Positions 1 to 11,236 of a stretch of DNA of 64,000 nt are shown here, piece by piece; the stretch's first letter is position 1, and each line of letters starts with the position of its first letter. Location of the stretch: contig OZ010605.1 of the NCBI GenBank assembly GCA_963932145.1, forward strand, positions 21,978,172 to 22,042,171, given 5' to 3'. Source of the DNA: Acanthosepion lycidas. Lineage: Eukaryota; Mollusca; Cephalopoda; Sepiida; Sepiidae. Made by a program: the position numbers and the translations under genes. The notes under the pieces were generated by a model, which was given only the letters and a program-made list of their open reading frames with translations, did no database searches and was not told the origin of the DNA.

Positions 1-251
1 AGAACCCTGTCATGGCTGTCAGACAATTACTTCGAATATATCAGTTCTTACTTCTGACCAGAACTGCAACCCCTTGATTATAATATGTGGGGCAGAAGTG
101 AGCAAGAGTCCAACAAAAAAAAACTGGTAACACCAAAGATGATATGAAGGCTAGAATTACGATAACATTCACCAACTTAAACAAGGAGAACGTCCAGAAG
201 AAATGCAGGAGTTTTCGAAATCCCCTGAACTCTCTGGTTGAACCATCGCAT

Positions 252-255
<4 letters not shown>
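1..255 (+). pseudogene. mariner-like transposase, C-terminal end
   Basis: Translation gives the last part of a mariner-family transposase: a decayed PLDYNMWG stretch (the third catalytic acid and following residues), then an open stretch at 144-255 ending in the typical C-terminal pattern CRSFRNPLNSLVE. This C-terminus resembles the DD37D-type mariner at 28.2-29.4 kb, which ends CDSFRARLEMVV. The frame changes near 110-140, and the rest of the element lies before the window. It runs straight into a TA microsatellite, which replaces the expected terminal repeat. The protein would cut and paste its transposon; this copy is a dead fragment. The match is by eye, and the subfamily is inference. 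Confidence 0.62.

Positions 256-309
<54 letters not shown>
254..309. repeat. (TA)n microsatellite
   Basis: Pure TA dinucleotide tract of about 28 units. The open frame through it is only poly(Tyr-Ile). From 310 to about 800 I see AT-rich sequence with no recognisable gene or element. Confidence 0.95.
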
Positions 310-315
<6 letters not shown>

Positions 316-819
316 GGCTTAAACACTAATATTCCATGGTCATAATTTGTTCCATTGGAATCGTAAATACTAAATACGATCCAATTCATCAGACCTACAA
401 ATTCAAAAACAAAACAGAAAAAAAACCTACTACGGAAATAAAAATAGAATTTAGAGAGAGTGTAAATATGAGAGTGTGGGACGAATGTTAGTTCATAAGA
501 GAGGGGTTTAACAGAGAGGGTTTTTTAAAAAACTATGTGTGAGTGGAAGCGGGGAAAATAATTGTTGTCGGATGTCTAATACAATAAAGATACATTTCGT
601 GGTGACATACACACACCATGGCCGATCAAATCTTAAAGAAGGAGGGAGAGGTAAGGAAGTCGTGGGGAAGAAAGATGGGGCGGGTGAAATTAAAATTGAA
701 AGGGACTCTGTGTAATTGAGAAAATTTGACAAAAAAAATATCGACTGCAGGTTACAAATCAAATATAAACAATAAATATGACGATTATCTAATCTAGCGA
801 GGACCTATATTTTTATGTT

Positions 820-1000
820 CAAACGCATGCAAATACACACATACACTAACTTATACACGTATATACATACACATCGCCGTCTACATACATACACACATAC
901 ATGTACCCATGTATACATACACATATATCCACATATTCACACAAATACACACATACATATACATACACAAACACATATACACATATACATATATCTGATT
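820..1000. repeat. imperfect (ACAT)n/(CA)n simple repeat
   Basis: Impure mix of ACAT, CACA and TATA units. The frame reads His-Thr-Tyr-Ile repeats, so it is not coding. Confidence 0.85.
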
Positions 1001-1084
1001 CAATATCTCTGATACTAAGCGCTTTCTAATAATTACCGCGCATATGATATACAAATAATTACACCTAATAATATTTGAATTCAG

Positions 1085-1262
1085 AGTTGTCGTTCTCCTC
1101 GATCAGTTGCCATCCAAGGCTATAGAGCCCAGTCTGACCTGCTATTGTAATACTTTTCCGAAGAGTAATAGCACAACTGAATGTAATGGATTCGACTGGA
1201 ATTCGAACTCGGCCCATCGATTCCTCAAATCCGCTCATATTCCGTCCACTAGTCCGGCTAGC
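1085..1262 (-). mobile_element. tRNA-derived SINE-like element
   Basis: On the minus strand a box B-like GAGTTCGAATTCC (plus positions 1198-1210) lies about 35 bases after a box A-like GGACTAGTGGACGG (1242-1255). That is the internal RNA polymerase III promoter layout of a tRNA. The tRNA arms do not fold cleanly, so this is a SINE head or old tRNA relic, not a working tRNA. Its 3' limit is unclear. Confidence 0.5.
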
Positions 1263-1505
1263 AAATTCCTGCTGCAGACACTCGCTCAGGCACATCTGTG
1301 TTTACTCAACCCCACAGAGCCCACCTGTCTTTTATACTGCAACTATGCTTAGTAGACCTTAGTTACAGATTTTGGAAGAGAACGTGTTATCTAGTGTGAT
1401 CAACAATTTGAACAAGGGCAGCACACTCAAGCCCTCAGCTAACGAACGCCCCCAAGGATTCCGTCTACCCAATTTCCCTCAAATGCCTTGGGTCAATTCG
1501 TGGTA
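1225..1505. repeat. dispersed repeat, copy 1 (pair with 19.25-19.52 kb)
   Basis: Several blocks match the 19255-19520 region in the same order and orientation: an ACTCAGGAACAT-like block, a CCTTAGTTACA block, the word GAGCGTGTTAT/GAACGTGTTAT, and TTGCTTGGGTCAA/TGCCTTGGGTCAA. Both copies abut TA arrays. The family is unknown to me; it overlaps a SINE-like head here. Confidence 0.55.
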
Positions 1506-1581
1506 TATATATATATATATATATATATCACGACAGACATAATAGACTCTGTTTAATTAATATAAATATTAATGTTTGCTT

Positions 1582-1652
<71 letters not shown>
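1503..1652. repeat. two (TA)n arrays
   Basis: TA tracts at 1503-1528 and 1585-1652, separated by about 55 bases of AT-rich sequence. Confidence 0.93.
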
Positions 1653-1654
<2 letters not shown>

Positions 1655-1655
<1 letters not shown>

Positions 1656-1805
1656 GCTTTGAACCTGTATCTGCGCGATTTTTTTCGACAGACTTTCATG
1701 TTTCTAACTCTTTCTTTTTTTTTTAAATCTTTTTTTCCCCCTCGGGATTGATTTGATTATTGGCAAATCAAAAATTCGAGGGTTTTTCGAAACGAGTATA
1801 GTTAC
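1655..1805 (-). repeat. TA-linked dispersed repeat E, copy 1
   Basis: Reverse complement of the sequence at 17550-17710, with the same order of landmarks: a GAAAAACCCTCGAA block, a TTTGATT/AATCAAATC hairpin closed by CCCTCGA/TCGAGGG, an A-rich block, then a GCACAGATGCAGGT-like block. It starts directly at the end of a TA array. Family unknown. From 1806 to about 2500 I see nothing recognisable. Confidence 0.7.
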
Positions 1806-2520
1806 CTATATATAAAAACGCAAAAAATACTTTTAAAATATATCATATTTCACTATTCATTTAGCTTCATTCGAAATTTGGAAAAGATTAACGCAGATGT
1901 TGGTTCATTGTTTTAAAATTCTATGTTGTTTTGTTACTTTTATATTTATTTTAGCTTGTTTTTTTATGTATCCATTTTATTGCGTGGGCGTCGTATGTTT
2001 ATCTTTGTATACACTGATGTTCCTGTCAGTAAATAGCTAAACCTCTTGAAAAACAACCCGAATAAATTAAAAACGACGTTTGCTTGTAAGAATCGTATTT
2101 ATATGTCAATTAATTACCAACAATTGCTGCTTTTCATTCAACAACATTTTTACAAAGAAATTCCGCTTTTCCAATGCGATAAACGTTTTTTTGCATATGT
2201 GTTCTGTGAATTCGGCTATCTTACCAAAATTCGTCCCTATCTCAGATAAATAGATATGATTTTTATTAATATATTCCCCTAATAAATCTTACCCAAAATT
2301 ATAAAAAGCTTAATAATATCGAATTCATTATCTGATTCACAATGAGAAACATACATTCTGTAATTTTTCTGTATTTACACATTACACGTTACGTTTCCAG
2401 ATTTACTGCAATGCAAGAAATAAAAAACGAATTAATGCCCATTCTCGTTACAAGAATAAAATAAAATCTGGATTTATTATATTTTTCTCTCTAAGATCTC
2501 TTCGTATATGTATGCTTTGA

Positions 2521-2945
2521 TGAGGAAAATTATATTGAAAAACTTCTAAACTCCTTCACAACCCTAAGGTGCCATTCTCGGCTTAAGAAAAGCTTACAAG
2601 TCCATAAAAGTAAAATAATAAGTACAATCAACAAGAAAAAATACTGCATTTCTCAACCTACCAAGTAATTGTTTATTCGCTGAAGACATATAAACTGTCC
2701 CAAACTCTAAAACTACAACCACAAGCTCTAAGACAATCAAAGATTTACTCAATAAAAGCATGTAATAAGCAACGTATAGGAAGAGGCATATATGAGATCG
2801 ACTGCCTGCACTGCGATAGGAAATATACAGGAGTGACAGTCATTGTTGAACAGAGAAAAGAAATTCGATAGGACAACTCGTCCAAAATGCAACCGATATA
2901 AGAAATGAGTAAAACTCAGTACAGAGAAAATATAACGCCTATCAA
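2521..2945 (+). pseudogene. Penelope-like element fragment with GIY-YIG endonuclease start
   Basis: Around 2785-2850 the translation reads GIYEIDCLHCDRKYTGVT. This is the first strand and Cys pair of the GIY-YIG nuclease that Penelope-like retroelements carry at the C-terminus; the YIG part is present only as YTG. In the family, this nuclease nicks the target for reverse transcription. Upstream 2521-2780 is consistent with the linker after the reverse transcriptase but has no clear motif. The fragment is truncated on both sides. A host GIY-YIG gene is less likely given the degeneracy. Confidence 0.55.
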
Positions 2946-3204
2946 ATATTTTCTGTTTGAAATTTGGGAATGAGTAGCTATCTTTATATATTTTATTTAT
3001 AATTCAGACTATACTTCGCATCTTTGTTGTTATCACAACGTTTCAGCGGTTTTTTGTCTCTGGACTTCCTATAGGTTTATATGGAAAATACAAGGAATTC
3101 CAAATTGAATCGTTTATTATTCCACAGGATTAAAGTGTTTTCGTTCCAAAGTCTGTATCTAGGGATATTGTGTAGTTCTTGATTTGATTACTGCCCAGTT
3201 ATTG

Positions 3205-3320
3205 TTCGCCCGTTTCAAATGAGTTCAAATAAACGCTGCCCGACTCTGGAATTGAAATCCCTACGACGATGTTACCTATTTCAAGAACCAAGGCTTGACT
3301 CCACTAGGCAATTTGATGTT
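3205..3320 (-). mobile_element. possible tRNA-like SINE head
   Basis: On the minus strand a box A-like TGCCTAGTGGAG is followed about 40 bases later by a weak box B, GATTTCAATTCC. The spacing fits a tRNA-derived promoter, but the boxes are poor and no clean arms fold. Confidence 0.33.
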
Positions 3321-3552
3321 GTGAATATGCGCACAATTCATGGCCTCTGCTTGAAATAGACTCTTCCATCACAAAGATACTTATCACATATCGGGTCATG
3401 AGAAAAAGCAGATACGATGTGTATGAATGGTACCTTATCCCATGTGAGTGAGAAGACTGAAAATCGTATCAGATTAGAGATCCTCTATAAGTAACTAGTG
3501 TACTCATGTTAGATTGCTATCATCCTTCATTGTGCTGAAAGAGTTACCGCAT

Positions 3553-3556
<4 letters not shown>

Positions 3557-3602
<46 letters not shown>

Positions 3603-3693
3603 CAAGTATAGGATTGCTGTATACGTAATGAATTTCAATAACCAACAAATTCAATTAGTAAAAGAGTGCTCAATACAGAGTAGAGCAAATATT

Positions 3694-3752
<59 letters not shown>
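3557..3752 (+). repeat. TA-linked repeat F, copy 1, between two TA arrays
   Basis: A unit of about 100 bp (about 3601-3700) lies between TA tracts. It carries the words CCCAAGTATAGGATTGCTGT and GAGTGCTCAATACAGAG. The same unit recurs inverted at 6163-6262, and diverged versions (GTGCTCGATACGAAAGTAGAGC) lie at 16500-16625 and 50534-50685. All four touch TA tracts. Confidence 0.75.
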
Positions 3753-3930
3753 CATTTATATATATATATACATATTATAATTATTTTTAAAAATATATTT
3801 CCGTCGTGATAATTAAAATTTGAAGTTTCTTTCCATTTTCAAGCAAAGCTGAGAATAATTTTCGAAAAAACTTGATTTACTCTATTTATAAGCCAAATAA
3901 TACAATATATTTTAAGTTGGTGGGGCAATG

Positions 3931-3937
<7 letters not shown>

Positions 3938-3998
<61 letters not shown>

Positions 3999-4006
3999 CT
4001 CGTTAA

Positions 4007-4037
<31 letters not shown>

Positions 4038-4048
4038 GATCTCGTTAA

Positions 4049-4079
<31 letters not shown>

Positions 4080-4090
4080 GATCTCGTTAA

Positions 4091-4125
<35 letters not shown>

Positions 4126-4135
4126 TCTCGTTCGC
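3938..4135. repeat. 42-bp minisatellite built on TA tract
   Basis: The word GATCTCGTTAATAAT followed by a TA run recurs at 3996, 4038 and 4080, with a variant at 4124. The period is 42, 42 and 44 bp. A longer pure TA run precedes the first unit. Confidence 0.9.
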
Positions 4136-4397
4136 TGATGCAGCACTACAGAATAAAGAGAATTTTTAACAGCCGCTGCTGCTATAATACATCACTCTTC
4201 GTAAGAAGTGTGCACTATAGCTGCCGGAATGGCGTTTATATAGCGCGTATATAATGGGTTAAAATTAATTTTCTCTGTCGTACGTCAAGTGTCTAGAGAT
4301 AAGATTCTCTGACGCAAACTGATGTTCAATCACACTGAAGCAGGATGTTTGAGGACCAACTAACAAGCTGATTGTGGCTACTATATACGCACACAGA

Positions 4398-4599
4398 GTC
4401 ATATATATATATATATATATATGACAGTGTGTGCGTATCTTTCTGTGTGTGTGTCTATGTGGCGGGTGTCTGTGTAAGTGTTTCATACCGGAAAATAATG
4501 GCAGACTTTTTCGTCTTCAGAAATTAATTTGACATGTTGGACCAAAAATCAAGCGTAAGCATAAAATATAATTGACTACATAAGAAATAAATATGGAAA

Positions 4600-4649
<50 letters not shown>

Positions 4650-4700
4650 TAGATAGATAGATAGAAAAAAAGAAAGAAAGATAGATAGATAGATAAATAA
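4398..4700. repeat. TA, GATA and AGAA simple repeats
   Basis: TA tracts at 4398-4421 and 4604-4648, then GATA units and AAAG units to about 4700. The interval 4136-4600 otherwise shows no gene. The region 4750-5460 is plain AT-rich sequence, with one weak transposase-like stretch discussed under rejected items. Confidence 0.88.
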
Positions 4701-5463
4701 ATAGAAATACATATAGAATAGATAATTATGCAAATAGTTATCTTTTTCAAATACCTCTAAAATTCAGATATTTTTCTTTTGTCTTTGTTTTGTAAGATAA
4801 GTGTGTGTCTGGTTGAATCCAAAAGGTTAAAATAAATTACATTGCCGGCCACAATCAAATAAAATCGATGTAACTCATTCTGAAAATGGTTAGATTGGCA
4901 CCATGATGCATTAGAAATATTTCTTCTATTTTCTTTTACCGGTTGCTGCATCAAATGGTTTATTACGAAGGAAAAACTAAACGTCATGTGAATGTCTGGG
5001 ACGTTATATCTCGCTCTATATTTTTCTCGTTATCAGAAAACTTTAAGCTAACCAGATGGCTGTAAGAAAGACCTCTATCAGGCGACGTCTCGTAAATTTA
5101 AAATAGCAAATGATCAACAAAGAATATTAATGAGCAATATTTGGCGTGGATATGAAGTCGAGACAGGAGAAAAATAAATTTATTTGATGGTGAGGAAAAG
5201 TTCTCAGTCCGAATTTTCCAAAATCTGGTGACGAACGACGATATTATAAAATGCACAATCACACACGCGTATTTTCATCGATACTGCATGTAACAGAAAC
5301 CTGTGTTAAACCCATAAGGTTAGTTATCACAGATAACAAGAGATCGATATTCTGTCACACAGTATTTCATTGCACACACACAACCCGTATATATTTTTGT
5401 ATGTTATTTCTTCATTCTCTGTTATGATTTGTCTGCATTAAGAAAATCGGTGTACATACATAA

Positions 5464-5468
<5 letters not shown>

Positions 5469-5524
<56 letters not shown>

Positions 5525-5578
5525 GGATTATAGCTATATGTATAAATGTGTTAGTAAATGAAAAAAATCACCAGCCGT

Positions 5579-5621
<43 letters not shown>

Positions 5622-5805
5622 ATATATATAGATATATGTGGTAAATATGTAGGCAAAACCCGTGAGGTCGGGACATTGAAATATTCGTCTTGACCTACTA
5701 CGGAAAATTTGCAACATGCATGTACAATTTCATCAAAATCGGACGAGAAACGTGAACATGTGTGTGTCTGTGAGTGTTTCTAGAAATATTTCGCTCTCAC
5801 CATTC

Positions 5806-5861
<56 letters not shown>

Positions 5862-5862
5862 G

Positions 5863-5927
<65 letters not shown>

Positions 5928-5980
5928 CAGATATTGGGAAGTTAAACTCATAAATATAGCATACCTTAAAACAGTATTTT

Positions 5981-6024
<44 letters not shown>

Positions 6025-6060
6025 CGTGTGTGTCTGTGGGTGCGCGCGCGCGTGTGTGTA
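5469..6060. repeat. cluster of TA, CA and TG microsatellites
   Basis: TA tracts at about 5469-5522, 5583-5630, 5808-5858, 5882-5925 and 5983-6019, with (CA)n at 5862-5881 and a TG/CG-rich tract at 6020-6058. Open frames here are repeat translations. Confidence 0.93.
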
Positions 6061-6162
6061 TCTACATTCAAAACCATCACTTGATAAGATACCAGAAGTG
6101 TTGAAACAAAATGTCTATTTTTGTAGTGATTTTATAATATATTCGTGTTATAATTTTCGAAT

Positions 6163-6260
6163 AAATAATTATATTTGCTCTACTCTGTGTTGAGCACTCT
6201 TTTACTAATTGAATTTGTTGGTTATTGAAATTCATTACATATACAGCAATCCTATACTTG

Positions 6261-6318
<58 letters not shown>
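6163..6318 (-). repeat. TA-linked repeat F, copy 2 (inverted), plus TA array
   Basis: 6163-6262 is a near-identical reverse complement of 3601-3700, followed by a TA array at 6262-6315. The two copies sit about 2.6 kb apart in opposite orientation and could pair as a long inverted repeat. Confidence 0.78.
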
Positions 6319-7029
6319 CTATGGACGTTATTTTGGACCTTGGGTTGAACGCTTTTCCGATCATCTGAAAACAGGTTTATTTTTTTTTATATGGATCTAT
6401 TTATGCCTATTTGTGTTTGCCTATGTTTGGTGGGGAAGGGGAGTATGTGTGTCTATATGTCTGAGAGTGTTATCGGAAACAAATGGAGTAGAAATTACCC
6501 ACCAACACCACACAAAAAAAAAAATCGCAAACTCATATCCATATAACTGAATATGTTAGCTCTATCACTAGTATTGTGTACTTTCCACTCCGTGCATTAT
6601 ATATATATATATATATTATATAGGTGTGTTTGTGTGTGTGTGCTTGTATGGGTTTATGCTTGTGTGTCTGTGTGAAGTTGTTAAAATCTGATGCATTTAT
6701 AGAAGAGAATGCACCATATAAGATACAGAATATCTAAATATATGGATGGTGTTACTTGACAATTAGCAATTAACACTATATTGCGACTGTTCGTTTCACA
6801 CTTAAGACCCCCCATCAACACTACCACATTGGTATCTTATTGGGTGATGAATTTTCAAAGAGGTTCTTACAAGCTTACATGTCATTCCGATTATTTGTAG
6901 TTTGGTGACTATGGATATACTATGGTAATGGGAACATGCTAGCCAAATTATACCAATGTCTGCTGTGTATGCAGAGAGACGTAATGGTCGGTGTTGTTTT
7001 TAATCTACAATTTTCCAAGGCTAGCCGAA

Positions 7030-7118
7030 ACGTCAATCTGTGGCTCAATCGGTAAAAGCACGTCAGACTATATGGCTGTTCCGTATAGGATATAGGTTCG
7101 ATTCCTGTCAGAGGACGC
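7030..7118 (+). mobile_element. tRNA-like SINE head or tRNA relic
   Basis: Box A-like GTGGCTCAATCGG (about 7040-7052) and a good box B, GGTTCGATTCC (about 7096-7106), are correctly spaced. D-arm and T-arm pairing is partly present. The acceptor strands pair at only about four of seven positions and the anticodon arm is irregular, so I do not call a functional tRNA. Confidence 0.5.
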
Positions 7119-7247
7119 ATATTTTTTGTGAAAATTTCTCGGACATTCAGGGCGGTAAATGTCTTTAATACTGTTTATTATAAACAGAGAATTTACTTAA
7201 ATATTTGTATCTATAAAAAGGACGTATAAACATAAAATATCTGAAAA

Positions 7248-7268
7248 TAATTGTCGAACTTTGTCCAA

Positions 7269-7316
<48 letters not shown>

Positions 7317-7333
7317 AATTAGAAAAAAATTCG

Positions 7334-7376
<43 letters not shown>
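7248..7376. repeat. TA array inside an inverted repeat
   Basis: TA tracts at 7272-7312 and 7338-7376. The first is flanked by TTGTCGAACTTTGTCCAATTC and, inverted, GAATTAGAAAAAAATTCGACA, so the TA run is the centre of a palindrome with arms of about 23 bp. Confidence 0.8.
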
Positions 7377-7381
<5 letters not shown>

Positions 7382-7864
7382 TTTGTGTATTAAGGGTAGT
7401 AGATTCACTTTTAGGCATGTCTGATTGAATAAATTACAAACATTACAAAGAGATCGAAAGAAATTGGGAACTGAAAATAAAAGAAATTTAAACAGCTATA
7501 GGACATTTCTCTCATCCTTTACCTTCAATACACGGAAGGTTATTCGTGAGTATATACGGATTTTGTTAAAAGCTAACAGACATAATGTCTGTAATTTGTG
7601 TGTGTGTGTGTATGTGTATGTGTGTGTGTATGTGCGTTTAATGTGTGTGCAATACCAGCTACGCATCACCTGAGTGTAAATATTATTTGAACTTCACACA
7701 GTATTGCCATAAATTTCTTCGATAGTAAAGGAGCGTTTTAAAACTGAAATGTATATTGATGTATATTGACATTAATCATTTCATCCATAGCGACATATTA
7801 AAGACACTCACATGTATAGGACTACTGTTTGTGGGAGAATATGAAAAATAAAATGAGGAAGACA

Positions 7865-8190
7865 TTATTTATGAGAATGAACCCTAAAAGCAAAGGAATT
7901 ATGGCCAGAGAAAATAACGATTGAGATTCTGTTTACATATTTGAAGTACAAACTCGCCTGGAAAATAAGAAACCAGAAGAGAGTTCCACTTGCGAGAAGT
8001 GCGAGAGAAGAAACAATTTGCAAAGAACCTACGCTTATATCTAGCCATTTCATCTGTAAAATGATGACACTTAGCCGTCAATCTAGTAATGCGCTTAAAT
8101 TCATAAACTCTAGGTACCATAGATGATTGTTCGTCATCACAATTGTCATGGAAATATTTATAGAAAAGGCACAGAAAAGCTATGATGCAT
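7865..8190 (-). pseudogene. jockey-like LINE, reverse transcriptase C-terminal end
   Basis: The minus-strand translation gives the conserved C-terminal block of a jockey/CR1-type LINE pol protein: a degenerate LFYKYFH motif near 8150, then VPRVYEFKRITRLTAK, and FFSRTSRKWNSL near 7990. The same block recurs in better or worse form at 8.8, 22.4, 23.4, 27.5, 30.5 and 47.5 kb. In the intact family this lies downstream of the RT palm and has no catalytic residues. The copy has at least one frameshift near 7990 and lacks the upstream RT. It is a 5'-truncated dead copy. Confidence 0.75.
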
Positions 8191-8500
8191 ATGAGTTAAA
8201 GTGAATGAAGCCTTCATATTCGTCCATTTAATAAGAACCTCGAAAACATAGCAGATGGACGAGACTATATGTGACAACAATATTCAATGCTATGATGAAT
8301 GGTAGACTTATAAATGTGTAAGTTACATTCTGGCGAGAAAAACTGTCTAATGCAACACAGTGAAGAAATTTTCCGAGTAACAGAACTAACAGTTGATTAC
8401 ATATCATCTTTCTACTGCATGACAACGGAAACTGTTAACTCGAGAAGTTGCATTGTTCCATTCTTCTGGAGGATAGCATCGGCCATGTTGAAGGAGGGGT
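8190..8500 (-). repeat. repeat shared with 22.80-23.18 kb
   Basis: Both regions lie directly beside an antisense jockey-like LINE end. Their minus-strand translations share short runs, such as FSRQNVTYTF versus FSTESMLHIF and IALNIVVTYS versus HSLYIAAIYG. This suggests a further part of one composite repeat. I do not recognise the protein and it may not be coding. Confidence 0.4.
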
Positions 8501-8832
8501 AACGTTTCTCTCACACGATGAAATAATGCGTATGTAAATATATATCAAAGTAATATAAGTTTAAATGTGAATTTTGAGCAAAGTAATGGAAAAATAATCA
8601 TTTGTCCTGTTATTTGATAAGCATGTAAATTTTGTGTCTTTTCATTTTTCGGGAATATTTGTAGACAGCCTGCCATTTCATACCAGGTTTTGGTCTATCT
8701 TTATAAGAATCTTCTCAGGAAAAATAAAAAAAGTACTGCTCCCTTTTATGTGCCCAAGATGTTCGGTTCTCCCTTCCAGTATTGACGTAGATCGAAGACA
8801 TCTATACTTTATGAATAATGAATTATTTCCCA

Positions 8833-8960
8833 CCCTACAACATCTTTCCCTCAGTCGATATGTCGGAAGCATCACGCTATTCTACAAATATTTCCATGAA
8901 AACTGTTCACTAATTCTACTAGTTCAGAAGTTCATAGCTAAGAACTACGATACTACGTAC
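8833..8960 (+). pseudogene. short jockey-like LINE fragment
   Basis: The frame reads LFPTLQHLSLSRYVGSITLFYKYFHENCS, matching the LQ.LSHRRNV.SL.LFYKYFH block of the same LINE family. Only about 40 residues are recognisable, so this is a fragment. Confidence 0.6.
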
Positions 8961-9610
8961 ATTGAGGCCAATTATCTTCATCCTCTTTGCATCATTTGTG
9001 TGAAACAAGCTCCTATGTGGATGCTTCCCCGATCGCTAGAAAACCAATTTCAATCTAGCGTTATATCACAATAATCTGATGTTTTTCATTGAGCTTCTTA
9101 TGTTCAGTCAACAATCTCATTCTGTAACATTTATGCATGATTCTCTGGCCTTGCATTAGAAGAACAATTATTAATAAATGGTATATATTTAATTAATTTT
9201 CTTCTGAAATATAAGACGACACCGTCTTCTTCATTACTATTTTTAGATTCTGGCAATCAGATTTTGGAAATGCCTGTAATAAAAATGCAAAATAAACTAT
9301 AAAATAGGCTCCTTTTTGTTGTCTGCCTGAGCATTCTTGCAAAGCACTTGAATTATGAGGTTTAATTTTTTTCTTCTTATTAGATCTGTCAAAATCAGAT
9401 TGAACACCAGGACTACTTTTTCGATATTTCTAGAGAGAACAATTGTACAGAAGTATGATTGCAATCTCTTGGGGAGACATTTCTTTGCGATAAAAAATGT
9501 ATGTATTATGAACTTTATTTTTGAAAGAAAACTTTTTTTAGCCCATATCTGGCAGTCGCAAATCATAAGTATTTTTGTTAGATTACTGTGGATTAACTTT
9601 ATTTATAAAC

Positions 9611-9671
9611 GCGGTAAAAAACACACACAGAGAGAGACACACACACAGAGACTCACGCACAAACACACCCG

Positions 9672-9712
<41 letters not shown>

Positions 9713-9747
9713 ATAGTCCTCCCTCACTCCCTCTCTCTCACTCTCTC

Positions 9748-9807
<60 letters not shown>
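9611..9807. repeat. CA, TA and CT microsatellites
   Basis: CACAGAGA-type repeats to about 9672, TA at 9675-9704, CT-rich 9717-9750, then TA at 9752-9807. The stretches 8961-9610 and 9808-10190 hold no recognisable feature. Confidence 0.93.
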
Positions 9808-9811
<4 letters not shown>

Positions 9812-10193
9812 GAATTCAGACCAGCATGAATCCATCCAGCTCTTATCTAAAATAACAACTTAAATGAGAGTGTTTGACCGACGTAAGGACTGGACAAAAT
9901 TCATGTAAGAAAAAAATAAAAGAATAAATAACAAATGAAAACTAGAGACAAAAGTTCATTTACTCCATCAAAACATTCATTTCTGTAGTCCACTGCTACC
10001 AGCAAGCAGAATATTTTTTCACATCACCACGCCTGTGTCTGCTCCGTCAAATATTTTGGATTTATGCATATTAATAGAATAATTTTCATAATATTTTTGG
10101 GAATAGGTGCATTTTGTGCCGCGGAAGTGAAATATTGCTGCTGATCTATTTTATTCACAGTAGAGCCTGCCTCCCTTTCCAATCTAATCGGCA

Positions 10194-10227
10194 GCATATA
10201 TATATATATATATATATAGATAGATAG

Positions 10228-10294
<67 letters not shown>

Positions 10295-10338
10295 CATACA
10301 TATACATATATAAATACATGCATATATATATATAAATG

Positions 10339-10388
<50 letters not shown>

Positions 10389-10419
10389 CACACACACACA
10401 CATATATATATATAAATGC

Positions 10420-10456
<37 letters not shown>
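10194..10456. repeat. compound TA/ACAT microsatellite
   Basis: Long TA runs broken by GATA, ACATAC and ACACAC interruptions. All frames are poly(Tyr-Ile). Confidence 0.94.
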
Positions 10457-10461
<5 letters not shown>

Positions 10462-10704
10462 AGAGAGAGAAACAGTTAGACAGAGAGATTGAAGGAAGCC
10501 TTAAATGGCGAAATGTGTTATCGTGTATATATCAAAACAAATTATTTTTATGAATGTTTCCAATTGCCAAAATTTAAAAACTTTCTTGGGATTATATATC
10601 CTAATACATACATATAGTGGCTGTCGACTCACAACACAAGTATTACCATCACTGAAAGATCCAGTCCATCAGTTAAACTCTCCCCACAACACTGCATTCT
10701 TTTA

Positions 10705-11170
10705 TAGTGTGATCAGCATAAAACCAGCCATAGATCTGCATTTCTTGTGACATATATGGCATATCAAATCATCTCTGGATGGTGGAAGTTGACTTTGCAC
10801 CTCATCACTTCCAATGTGTCTTTTTATGTGCCTTGTCCCATCCGAAATGGAACCCCACTCTCCAGTGCAGGTTGGCCATTCAAAGCATGCCATTACAAAA
10901 TTGTCATATGTAATAGACTGTGTTGGTATGATTTCTGGTGATTGATCAAACCTCCCCTGGACAGACATATCCGATTGCATTTGGTATGTGGACAGGTTGG
11001 CACCTCATGGCAAATCAGGTATACCTATCGAAATCCGCTCTTCATTTCTGCATATTTTTCTGATAACTTCTGGAAGATGTTGACGCCATCATCAATACTA
11101 GCTTTCCAAGAAACCCGGTTTTCAGTTAGAGTCTCCCAGTTATCCAGAACAATATTGCACTTGTATTGTG
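10705..11170 (-). pseudogene. non-LTR retrotransposon pol, C-terminal zinc-finger end
   Basis: The minus strand reads NWETLTENRVSWKASIDDGV near 11140-11080. This is the W...R..W motif after the reverse transcriptase of many RTE/L1-like pol proteins. It is followed by two zinc-finger-like modules: CPHTKCNRICLSRGGLINHQ near 11010-10950 and CHICHKKCRSMAGF near 10765-10725. Such C2H2 fingers end these pol proteins and probably bind nucleic acid. The frame shifts between the modules and stops interrupt it. The RT core is absent. Clade assignment is tentative. Confidence 0.62.
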
Positions 11171-11211
11171 ACTCTTTGAATTAATATTTGTAACGAAATT
11201 TTTCCTTTTGT

Positions 11212-11236
11212 AATACACACACACACACACACACAG
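11212..11236. repeat. (CA)n microsatellite
   Basis: Short CA tract. From 11237 to about 12210 I see only AT-rich sequence with no gene or element. Confidence 0.9.

Noticed and set aside
5040-5230. Transposase-like stretch (AVRKTSIRRRLVNLK, then DGEEKFSVRIFQN)
   Set aside because: Faintly like a mariner/Tc1 helix-turn-helix and first Asp block, but broken, short and without terminal repeats.
5640-5800. Helitron-like text (AATTTCATCAAAATCGG)
   Set aside because: One short block only; no hairpin or CTRR end found.
7030-7118. Functional tRNA gene
   Set aside because: Boxes A and B are good, but the acceptor stem pairs poorly and the anticodon arm is irregular; better read as a SINE head or relic.
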